Shown piece after piece: positions 51,581 to 61,158 of a stretch of 64,000 nucleotides of DNA. The stretch's first letter is position 1, and each line of letters starts with the position of its first letter. Below the pieces are notes generated by a model. It saw only the letters and a program-made list of their open reading frames with translations. It was not told the DNA's origin and made no database searches. This DNA comes from Deltaproteobacteria bacterium. GTDB taxonomy: Bacteria; Myxococcota_A; Polyangia; GCA-2747355; JADLHG01. Made by a program: the position numbers and the translations under genes. The stretch is from the NCBI GenBank assembly GCA_020848905.1, contig JADLHG010000004.1, positions 248,001 to 312,000 of the forward strand, written 5' to 3'.

Positions 51581-51609
51581 TTGACAGGCGCCTCGGGGCT
51601 TCAAAGAAT
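51581..51609 (+). promoter_or_regulatory. promoter of hrcA (TTGACA, 17 nt, AAGAAT)
   Basis: TTGACA at 51581-51586 is a perfect -35 hexamer; AAGAAT at 51604-51609 follows after 17 nt. The -10 box ends 8 nt before the hrcA ATG, and no Shine-Dalgarno sequence is present, predicting a leaderless mRNA. No CIRCE dyad is visible. Confidence 0.5.
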
Positions 51610-51617
51610 ACCCAAAC

Positions 51618-52643
51618 ATGGAACTCGGTCCGCGCGCGCAGGAGATCCTCGCCGCACTCGTCAGGGAGTACATCCTGACGGGGGAGGCTGTGGGCTCGCG
51701 CACGCTGGTGCGGCGCCACGGGATCCAGCAGAGCGCGGCTACCGTCCGCAACGTGATGGCGGACCTCGAGGAGCAAGGTCTGCTCCGCCAGCCGCACATG
51801 TCCGCGGGCCGCGTGCCCACCGACATCGGACTGCGCTTCTTCGTGGACCGGCTGATGCAGGCGCGACAGCTGAGCGACGCCGAGGAGCAGGACATCCGCG
51901 CGCGCTACCAGCTCTCGAACCCCGAGCTGCAGACCTTGCTGCGCGAGGTGAGCCGGCTCCTCTCGGACATCTCGCGGCAGTGCGCCCTGGTGCTCACGCC
52001 GAGGCGCGAGCTCTCCCGCCTGATGCGGATCGAGTTCGTTCCGCTGAGCCAGGGACGGATGATCGCGGTGCTCGTGATGGGCTCGGGGGTGGTGCAGAAT
52101 CGCCTCGTGGAGGTCACCGCCCCCCTTTCCCCCGAGGAACTCGAGGCGGTACACCGGTACCTGAATCAACTCTGCGAGGGGCGCGAGCTGCACGACGTGA
52201 GGCGGGTGGTCCAGGAAGAGCTCGACAAGGAGCAGAACCGGTACGACAGCCTCGTGACGCGGGCGCTGGCTCTCGGGGCCGAGGCGCTCGGCGGCCCCTC
52301 GGAGGCGGAGGTCATGATCGAGGGGCAGTCGAACCTCCTCGACCACCCCGAGCTCACCGACCCGGAGGAGCTGAAGGCGCTCCTGCGCGCCGTGGAGGAG
52401 AAGCGCCTCGTGCTGCGCCTCCTCGACGAGACGGTGGGGGCCGAGGGGGTGCAGGTCTTCATCGGCGCCGAGACGCGCGAGGCGGAGATGCGAAGCTGCT
52501 CGGTGGTCCTCAAGGCCTACGGCGGGCAGCGCCCGCTCGGCACGCTCGGCGTCATCGGTCCCTCGAACATGGACTATCCTCGCGTCATCTCGATCGTGGA
52601 CTTCGCTGCCGGTCTCCTCACCGACTTCCTTCGCGAGAGCTAG
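51618..52643 (+). CDS. hrcA: heat-inducible transcription repressor HrcA
   Basis: The protein is 341 aa. The N-terminal winged helix contains ALVREYILTGEAVGSRTLVRR, SAATVRNVMADLEEQGLLRQPHMSAGRVPT, the signature of HrcA. The core GAF-like domain and dimerisation inserts follow, ending with YGGQRPLGTLGVIGPSNMDYPRVISIVDF. In other bacteria HrcA represses chaperone operons by binding CIRCE (TTAGCACTC-N9-GAGTGCTAA). No CIRCE is seen upstream of hrcA or grpE here, so its target site may be diverged or elsewhere, for example at groESL. It is 97 bp ahead of grpE. Confidence 0.95.
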   Translation: MELGPRAQEILAALVREYILTGEAVGSRTLVRRHGIQQSAATVRNVMADLEEQGLLRQPHMSAGRVPTDIGLRFFVDRLMQARQLSDAEEQDIRARYQLSNPELQTLLREVSRLLSDISRQCALVLTPRRELSRLMRIEFVPLSQGRMIAVLVMGSGVVQNRLVEVTAPLSPEELEAVHRYLNQLCEGRELHDVRRVVQEELDKEQNRYDSLVTRALALGAEALGGPSEAEVMIEGQSNLLDHPELTDPEELKALLRAVEEKRLVLRLLDETVGAEGVQVFIGAETREAEMRSCSVVLKAYGGQRPLGTLGVIGPSNMDYPRVISIVDFAAGLLTDFLRES

Positions 52644-52695
52644 CCCCGGCACCTCGCACCGACTCCAGACCCTTCCTATGCTCGCGACAACGTGA

Positions 52696-52701
52696 TAGAA
52701 T
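52696..52701 (+). promoter_or_regulatory. -10 box (TAGAAT) upstream of grpE
   Basis: TAGAAT, in the extended context TGATAGAAT, lies 39 nt before the grpE ATG. A weak TTCCTA at 17-nt spacing could be the -35 box. It suggests grpE-dnaK-dnaJ has its own promoter in addition to read-through from hrcA. Confidence 0.35.
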
Positions 52702-52740
52702 CCCAGGCGCGCAGAGGGCGCACGGCTTCAGGTGAACGCA

Positions 52741-53420
52741 ATGACCTCGAGTGAAACGAACAGCCACAAGGTGGATCCGGCCGCCGGACCCGACGGCTCT
52801 GCGCCGGCCTCCGCCGAGCAGGGCGCGGTCCGGCCGGAGGATGAAGCTCCAGCCCAACCTGGCGCGCCGGCGACCGAGAGCGCCCTGGCGAAGCGGGCCG
52901 CCGAGCTCGAGGAGGAACAGAAGCGCACCCACGACCGGCTGCTTCGCACCGCGGCGGACTTCGAGAACTTCAAGCGGCGGAGCCGAACGGAGCTCACGGA
53001 CTCCGTTCGCCGCGCCGAGGACAAGGTGGTCTGCGACTTCTTGCCCGTCCTGGACAACATCGAGCGGGCCCTCGCGCACGTGGAGGTCGAGGCGACCGAC
53101 CCGGCGGTGAAGTCGCTCGTGGACGGGATGCGAATGGTCCACAAGCAGTTTGTCGGACTCCTCGGACGCTACGGGATCCAGGCCGTCGAAGCGCTGGCCA
53201 CGCCCTTCGACCCGGAGAAGCACGAGGCGATCCAGCAACAGGCCTCGGACGAGCCCAAGGGGACGGTGCTGCGCGAGCTGCAGCGAGGCTACAGCCGCGA
53301 GGGCAAGCTCGTGCGGCCGGCGATGGTCGTCGTCTCCCAGGGGCCCGTCTCGCCGCCGCCGACCGAGGCGGGCGCGGACCCGGGGCCATCTGACGACGCG
53401 AAGGGGGAGGCGACCGATCC

Positions 53421-53424
<4 letters not shown>
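52741..53424 (+). CDS. grpE: nucleotide exchange factor GrpE
   Basis: The ATG at 52741 is chosen because AGGTGA lies 5 nt upstream; a GTG at 52732 is in frame. The protein is 227 aa. A long charged N-terminal coiled coil is followed by the core [29 protein letters not shown], and the C-terminal beta domain [19 protein letters not shown]. It releases ADP from DnaK. The first 45 residues and the last 30 are low-complexity. It overlaps the dnaK start by ATGA at 53421-53424. Confidence 0.95.
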
Positions 53425-55236
<1,812 letters not shown>

Positions 55237-55256
<20 letters not shown>

Positions 55257-56316
55257 ACGGCGCGCGGTGATCCCGGACTCCCTTCCCGACCACTACCAGG
55301 TGCTGGGCGTCCCGCGGGGGGCGACGCTCGAACAGATCAAGGCCGCGTATCGCCGCAAGGCGCTGCGGCTCCACCCCGACAAGAACGCCTCGCCCGAGGC
55401 GGAGGAGCGCTTCAAGCGCTGCAGCGAAGCCTACTCGGTGCTCGCGGATGCGACCAAGCGGGCAGCCTACGACGCGCGGACGCAGTTCGACCACGTTCCG
55501 GAGAGCGTCTCGGACCTGCTGAACGAGCTCCTCGGGCCGCTCCGCAGGCGGCGAAACGGACGCGACCTGCGCTACGAGCTGGAGCTGACTCTCGAGGAGG
55601 TGGCGCACGGGGCGCGCAAGCGCATCTCGTTTCCCGTGACGGAGGTTTGCGGCGCATGCGTCGGCCGCGGGGCAGCGCCGGGTGGTGCGGAAGCCTGCCC
55701 GAGCTGTCAGGGCCGAGGGGACCTGCGCTCCGGCTTCCTCTCGCTGCCGAAACCCTGTCCCCGCTGCGGCGGGCAAGGGATCCGCGTCACGCGGGCCTGC
55801 AGGTCGTGCGACGGCGTGGGGCGCGTCGAGCGGGAGAAGGACTTCGTGGTGGAGCTTGCCCCTGGTACCCGCGCGGGAGAGATCCGGCGCGTGCCGGGGG
55901 AGGGGGAGCCGGGCGCCTTCGGCGGGCGGGCCGGGGACCTGTTCGTGACGATGCGACACGCTCCGCACCCCTTCTTGCAGGCCCAGGGGGCCGACGTGGT
56001 GCTCGAGCTGCCCGTGAGTGTGAGCACCGCGGCCGTCGGAGGAACCGAAGAGGTCCCGACGCTCGATGGCCCCGTGCGCCTGCGAGTTCCCCCCGGAACG
56101 CAGCCTGGGCGGCTGCTCCGACTGCGCGGCAAGGGGCTGCTCGACGGCGCGCGCCGGGGCGATCAGATCGTGAAGGTGGTGGTGGAGATTCCGCACGAGC
56201 TGACCGACGAGCAGCGAGAGCTCCTCCTGCGCGTCGACGCGCTCAGCGGCGCCGAAGCGACGCCTCGGCGGCAGGCCTACGTGCAGAAGCTTCGCGAGCG
56301 TGCCGATGGACGGTGA
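55237..56316 (+). CDS. DnaJ-family cochaperone, type I zinc form without a Gly/Phe region
   Basis: The GTG at 55237 (after GAAGGGGGGC) is preferred; a second GTG at 55267 is possible. The protein is 359 aa. The J domain at about 15-80 has the HPD motif (LRLHPDKN). The zinc centre has four motifs: [24 protein letters not shown] and CRSCDGVG. C-terminal domains I and II follow. The Gly/Phe-rich linker normally found between J domain and zinc centre is replaced by [19 protein letters not shown], with no Gly/Phe enrichment. It stimulates DnaK ATPase; substrate handling may differ. Confidence 0.92.
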
Positions 56317-57271
56317 CTCGCATCCCGCTGACGATCCTCGCCGGCATCGCTACGCGCTGCACCTGCTCCTCTTCGCGGCCACCTGCGTCACCACTACCTG
56401 GGCCGGCGCCCTCTACGTCCACCCCGAGGCGCTCGCGCTCCCGGCGCGCCAGGTGTTGCCGCTCCTCTGGGACGGCTGGCCGTTCTCCCTCTCGCTGCTC
56501 GCCATCCTCATGACCCACGAGATGGGCCACTACGTGCTCGCGCGCTACCACCGGGTGGACGTGAGCCTGCCCTACTTCATTCCGCTGCCCTTCGGCATGA
56601 TCGGCACCATGGGAGCCGTGATCCGCATGCGCGGGGCGATCGCCTCCCGCAACGCGCTCGTCGACGTGGGCGCGGCGGGTCCGCTCGCGGGCCTCGTGGT
56701 GGCCCTTCCGATCCTGGCCTATGGCATCCACCTCTCGCCCGTGAAGCCCGTCGGTCCGGGCTTTCTGGAGGGCAACTCGATTCTCTATCTGGCGCTGAAG
56801 CTGCTCATCAAGGGGCAGGTGCTCCCCGGCGGCGGTCTCGACGTGGCGCTGCACCCGGTGGCCTGGGCCGGCTGGGTGGGGCTGCTCGTCACGATGATCA
56901 ATCTCCTCCCCATCGGCCAGCTCGATGGGGGTCACGTGGCCTTCGCCTATTTCGGAGCGCGTCACGACCGCGCCTCGCGCTGGCTGCACCTCGGACTCTT
57001 GCCGCTCGCCGTGGGGGCCAGCGCCTTCGCCATCTACGAACTCTCCCGCAAGGCCATTCTGCGGACCGCTCTGCTCCTCGGGGTAGCGGCGGGGCTGCCG
57101 TGGTTCGTGTGGTGGGTCTTGCTCACGCTCATGCGGCGCTTCTCGGGCGGGGTCTACCATCCCCCGGTGGGGGAGGACGCGCTCACGCCGGGGCGTCGCC
57201 GGGTGTGCCTGCTCATCGGGCTGGTCTTCCTGCTCATCCTCACGCCGATCCCCCTCCGTCGGACCCTCTGA
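56306..57271 (+). CDS. site-2 protease-like intramembrane zinc metalloprotease (M50)
   Basis: The protein is 321 aa from the ATG at 56306, overlapping dnaJ by 11 bp; a GTG at 56300 is in frame. Six or more membrane helices. The zinc motif is HEMGH in ILMTHEMGHYVLARYH and the third ligand is in LLPIGQLDGGHVAF (LDGGH form). These proteases cut transmembrane regulators or degrade membrane peptides. It closes the grpE-dnaK-dnaJ unit, suggesting a link with envelope stress, but no substrate is evident. Confidence 0.92.
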   Translation: MDGDSHPADDPRRHRYALHLLLFAATCVTTTWAGALYVHPEALALPARQVLPLLWDGWPFSLSLLAILMTHEMGHYVLARYHRVDVSLPYFIPLPFGMIGTMGAVIRMRGAIASRNALVDVGAAGPLAGLVVALPILAYGIHLSPVKPVGPGFLEGNSILYLALKLLIKGQVLPGGGLDVALHPVAWAGWVGLLVTMINLLPIGQLDGGHVAFAYFGARHDRASRWLHLGLLPLAVGASAFAIYELSRKAILRTALLLGVAAGLPWFVWWVLLTLMRRFSGGVYHPPVGEDALTPGRRRVCLLIGLVFLLILTPIPLRRTL

Positions 57272-57363
57272 CGGCGCGGCGGAGCCTACGCTCCCGCTGC
57301 GCTGCTTGCCACGCGTCGGCCACTGATGGCAGGATAGCCTTACATCGACCGCCCAAGGCCCCG

Positions 57364-58800
57364 ATGGAAGGCCCCTCCCTCCTCGAACAACCGGTCACAC
57401 TCGCCGAGATCCTGGACCAGGATTCCCTGCAAAGGGTCTGCATGACCTTTTCGCGCCTCTTCGGCACCGGACTCGCCGTGGCCGATGGTCGCGGGCAGGT
57501 GCTGGTGGACGTGCCCGCCGAGTACGGCTACTGCCGCCGCATCGCGGCGCTTCCGGCCGGTGCGAAGGTCTGCTGCTCGTTCGACCGGCTGGCGCACCCG
57601 TCGGACCCCTCCGGCCCGCGAGGGACTCCCGACGAACGGTGCATCTGCGGCCTGAACTACGCGCTCCTGCCGATCACGCACCAGGGCGTGCTCCTCGGCC
57701 GGCTGATCTACGGGCCGTATCGCCCGGAGGGGCTGGCGGAGCTGCCGAGCGAGGTCGAGGAGCTGCTCCGACCCGACGGCACGGCCTCCGACGAGGGGTC
57801 CCGGCCGGCGCTGGTCGCGGAGCTGGGGCGTCTGCCGACTCACCCGCGGTCGCAGGTCGAGCGGAATCTGGGCGCGGTCGGAGAGGTCCTCTCGGTAATC
57901 GTGCAGAACGGGTACGCGCGGCACCTGACGTCGCAGATCCACATCGCGGCGATCCAGGACGCGTACAACGAACTCACGGAAAAGAACCGACGCCTGGCCG
58001 ATTCTGTCGAGAAGCTGAAGGAGCTCGACAAGCTCAAGAGCAACTTCCTCGCCACCGTCAGCCACGAGCTTCGCACGCCCCTGACATCGGTTATCGGGTA
58101 CAGCGAGATGCTCCTCGAGGGGCTCGCCGGGCCGCTCGCGCCCGAGCAACGCGACTACGTGCAGACGATCATGGAGAAGGGGGACCAGCTCCTTCAGATC
58201 ATCAGCGAGATCCTCGACATCTCCAAGATCGAGACCGGCAACGTGCAGCTGGCCTGCGAGCGGGTGGACGTCGCGGACCTGCTGCGCCAGGTCAGCGACG
58301 CGATGATGCCCCAGGCCCGACGCAAGGGGCTTCTCCTGCAGTACGAGGCCGCGCCGGCGCTCCCGATGATCCTGGCCGACCGCGCCAAGACGCGTCAGGT
58401 GCTCCTCAATCTGGTGAGCAACGCCGTCAAGTTCACCACCGAGGGGGGAGAGATCCGGGTCTCGGCGGCGACGGGGGAGTTGAAGCTCGACCAGATCGCG
58501 GCTGGAGGCCTGCCCGCCGTCGAGATCCGCGTTCGCGACACGGGCGTCGGCGTTCCGCCCGAGGCGCGGGAGCGCATCTTCGAGGCCTTCTATCAGCTCG
58601 ACAGCTCCTCCACGCGCGAGTTCGGCGGGACCGGGCTCGGTCTCTCCATCGTGAAGCACTTCGTCGAGGCGCACGGGGGGAAGGTGTGGGTCGAGCAGCC
58701 AGAGGGGAAGGGGTCGATCTTCGTCGTCCAGCTGCCGCTCAGGCCGCCAAAGGGCACGCCGGCCGAGAAGGGCCTCCGGCGCGGGCAACTCGTCGGGTGA
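57364..58800 (+). CDS. histidine kinase with PocR-type sensory domain
   Basis: The protein is 478 aa from the ATG at 57364. Residues about 15-185 form a PocR-like domain with a Cys cluster (YCRR, KVCCSFDRL, CICGLNYALL), a small-molecule or redox/iron-sulfur type sensor. A coiled coil at about 195-225 leads to HisKA with His234 in FLATVSHELRTPL. The HATPase domain has the N box LLNLVSNAVKFT, DTGVGVPPE, and the G2 box GGTGLGLSIVKHFV. No membrane helix: it is cytosolic. No cognate regulator adjoins it. Confidence 0.93.
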   Translation: MEGPSLLEQPVTLAEILDQDSLQRVCMTFSRLFGTGLAVADGRGQVLVDVPAEYGYCRRIAALPAGAKVCCSFDRLAHPSDPSGPRGTPDERCICGLNYALLPITHQGVLLGRLIYGPYRPEGLAELPSEVEELLRPDGTASDEGSRPALVAELGRLPTHPRSQVERNLGAVGEVLSVIVQNGYARHLTSQIHIAAIQDAYNELTEKNRRLADSVEKLKELDKLKSNFLATVSHELRTPLTSVIGYSEMLLEGLAGPLAPEQRDYVQTIMEKGDQLLQIISEILDISKIETGNVQLACERVDVADLLRQVSDAMMPQARRKGLLLQYEAAPALPMILADRAKTRQVLLNLVSNAVKFTTEGGEIRVSAATGELKLDQIAAGGLPAVEIRVRDTGVGVPPEARERIFEAFYQLDSSSTREFGGTGLGLSIVKHFVEAHGGKVWVEQPEGKGSIFVVQLPLRPPKGTPAEKGLRRGQLVG

Positions 58801-58837
58801 CCCCGGCCGACCTTCTAGCGTCGGGATAGCTGAGCGC

Positions 58838-59893
58838 ATGGACGCCGAGATCATCCTCCGACTGCTGCTCTTCTTCGTGCTCATCACGCTCTCCGCCTTC
58901 TTCTCGGGCTCCGAGACGGCGCTCTTCTCGATGGGACCGGTCCAGCTCATGCGCCTGCGCGAGGAGGGGCACCCCCGCGCCGCGTTACTCGCGCAGCTCC
59001 TGGGTCAGCCGCGGCGGCTCATCGCAACAATCTTCATCGGTAACGAGTTCGTGAATATCGCCGCCTCGGCGCTCATGGCCGCGGTGACCGACAGGTACCT
59101 CCACGCGCGGGGTCACGTGGTCGTCACCGTGGTCTCTACCAGCGTCGCGGTGGTGCTGATCCTCATGCTCGGAGAGATCACCCCCAAGAACGTCGCCGCG
59201 CGCCTCGGTCAGCGGTGGGCGGTGGTGGCCGCGCGCCCGATCTGGCTCCTCGCGCTCGTGATGGCGCCCCTGCGGTGGATCATCGAGCGCATCGCCGATG
59301 CGGTGGTGCGCCTCGTCGGAGAGGCCCGGCCGCCCGAGCCCCGGGGCGTCGGCGAGGAGGAGTTCCGCACCATGGTCGACGAGGTGGTGCGTGGGGGCGA
59401 GATCCGCGAGAGCGAGCGGAAGCTCATCCACAACGTCTTCGAGTTCGGGGACCGCCGCGTGAAGGACGTGATGACGCCGGCCGCGCGCGTCTTCATGCTC
59501 AGCTACAACCTGCCCCTTAACCGGATGCTCGAGGAGGTTCGTCGCGGGCGCTACAGCCGGATCCCCATCTACCAGGGCAACCGAGACCGCATCGTGGGGG
59601 TCCTCTACGCCAAGGACCTCGTCGCCGTGGCGCACGGTATCGAGCGCGAGAGCCATCGGCGCCTCCAGGATCTGCTGCACCCCGGCTACTTCATCCCGAA
59701 GGCCACGAAGTGCGAGCAGCTCTTTCGCGAGTTCCGCAAGCGCCGCACCCACCAGGCGCTCGTGGTGGACGAGTACGGCCGATTCGCGGGGCTGGTCACG
59801 ATGGAGGACCTGCTCGAGGAGCTCTTCGGCGAGATCAAGGACGAGAAGGATCTTCCCCCTCCGACGGGGGAGGTGCGGATCGTCCCGCCATGA
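58838..59893 (+). CDS. CNNM/CorC-type membrane CBS protein, short form
   Basis: The protein is 351 aa. The N-terminal DUF21 domain (about 1-190) has four helices with the conserved AFFSGSETALFSM, RLIATIFIGNEFVNIAA and LGEITPKN motifs. A CBS pair follows (about 210-335, VKDVMTPA and RRTHQALVVDEYGRFAGLV). It ends shortly after the CBS pair and lacks the C-terminal CorC_HlyC domain. Such proteins are linked to magnesium and cobalt efflux. It overlaps the longer paralogue downstream by ATGA at 59890-59893. Confidence 0.93.
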   Translation: MDAEIILRLLLFFVLITLSAFFSGSETALFSMGPVQLMRLREEGHPRAALLAQLLGQPRRLIATIFIGNEFVNIAASALMAAVTDRYLHARGHVVVTVVSTSVAVVLILMLGEITPKNVAARLGQRWAVVAARPIWLLALVMAPLRWIIERIADAVVRLVGEARPPEPRGVGEEEFRTMVDEVVRGGEIRESERKLIHNVFEFGDRRVKDVMTPAARVFMLSYNLPLNRMLEEVRRGRYSRIPIYQGNRDRIVGVLYAKDLVAVAHGIERESHRRLQDLLHPGYFIPKATKCEQLFREFRKRRTHQALVVDEYGRFAGLVTMEDLLEELFGEIKDEKDLPPPTGEVRIVPP

Positions 59894-61140
59894 CGGTCAC
59901 CATCGTCGTCCTGGCGGTCTGCCTGCTCCTCGAGGCCTTCTTCTCGGGTGGAGAGCTCGCGCTCATCTCCGCCGACCGGGTGAAGCTCCGCCACCACGCG
60001 GAGGGACGCGGGCGTCGCGGGGCCATGATCCTCCGCTTCCTGAACGACCCGGGGCAGCTCATCTCCACCTCGCTCGTCGGAACCAACATTTGCGTCGTCC
60101 TGAGCACGGCGATGGCCACGGTGGAGCTCCTGCCGCGCTATCCCGGGCAGGCCGAGCTGCTCTCTCTCGGGGTCATGATGCCCCTCGTGCTGGTCTTCGG
60201 CGAGATCGTGCCGAAGAGCATCTGCCACCACTACGCCGACGTGCTGGCGCCTCCACTCATCTACGTCTTCTCTGGCTTCCGACTGCTCTTCCTACCGGCG
60301 GTGGTGGCGGGGAGCGCCTTCAGCCGCTTCCTGATGCGGCGTATGAAGCTCGACCCGCAGCGCTCGCTGATGAGCCGCGAGGAGTTGCGCCTTTTGATCC
60401 AGCTGCCGAACCGGCAGGGGGCGGATCCCATCACGCCCGAGGAACGCCAGCTCATCGCCAACATCTTCGAGTTCTCGGATACCCGGGCGCGCGACGTGAT
60501 GCTCCCGCTGAGCGAGGTCACGGCCGTGTCGCTCGGCGCGTCGATCTCCGACGTGGCGCGGGAGATCGCCGACAAGGGACACACACGGCTGCCGGTCTAT
60601 CGGGAGCGCGTCGACCAGATCGAGGGGATCGTCCACGGTTTCGACATCCTGCGCGCCGCGACCACGGCGTCCCTGCCCGAGCTCTGTCGGGCGGCGATCT
60701 TCATCCCGGAGAACCAGCCCGTGGTGGACACGCTCGTGCGCTTGCAGCGCGAGGGGCAGGGGATGGCCATCGTGGTGGACGAGTACGGCGGTGCGACGGG
60801 GGTGGTGACCATCGAGGACATCATCGAGGAGATCGTCGGCGACATCCAGGACGAGTACGACGACGAGGGCGCGCAGCTGATCCGCAAGGAGCCCGGCGGG
60901 GCTTTCCGCGTGCTCGGCCGCGCGCCCGTGCAGCGCCTGAACGATGCGGCGAAGCTCCAGCTTCCGACGGACGAGGACTACGAGACGGTGGCCGGGCTCG
61001 TGCTCGATCGGTTGAAGCGCATTCCGAGCGCAGGAGAGCAGCTCACCGTGGGGACGACGCAGATCACGGTGCTCAGCGTGACCGAGCGTGCGGTGGAGGA
61101 GGTCCGGGTGCAACCCCTGCGCAAGAAGCCGGCGAAGTAG
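59890..61140 (+). CDS. CNNM/CorC-type membrane CBS protein, full-length form
   Basis: The protein is 416 aa, starting within the ATGA overlap. It has the DUF21 domain (AFFSGGELALISADRV, VFGEIVPKSICHH), a CBS pair (RARDVMLPLSEV, GMAIVVDEYGGATGVVTIEDIIEE) and a CorC_HlyC domain near residues 335-405 (GAFRVLGRAPVQRLND, DYETVAGLVLDRL). It pairs with the shorter paralogue, with which it probably forms a heteromeric complex. Predicted to export or gate divalent metal, by family association only. Confidence 0.93.
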   Translation: MTVTIVVLAVCLLLEAFFSGGELALISADRVKLRHHAEGRGRRGAMILRFLNDPGQLISTSLVGTNICVVLSTAMATVELLPRYPGQAELLSLGVMMPLVLVFGEIVPKSICHHYADVLAPPLIYVFSGFRLLFLPAVVAGSAFSRFLMRRMKLDPQRSLMSREELRLLIQLPNRQGADPITPEERQLIANIFEFSDTRARDVMLPLSEVTAVSLGASISDVAREIADKGHTRLPVYRERVDQIEGIVHGFDILRAATTASLPELCRAAIFIPENQPVVDTLVRLQREGQGMAIVVDEYGGATGVVTIEDIIEEIVGDIQDEYDDEGAQLIRKEPGGAFRVLGRAPVQRLNDAAKLQLPTDEDYETVAGLVLDRLKRIPSAGEQLTVGTTQITVLSVTERAVEEVRVQPLRKKPAK

Positions 61141-61158
61141 CGGCGGAGAGGCGAAGCC

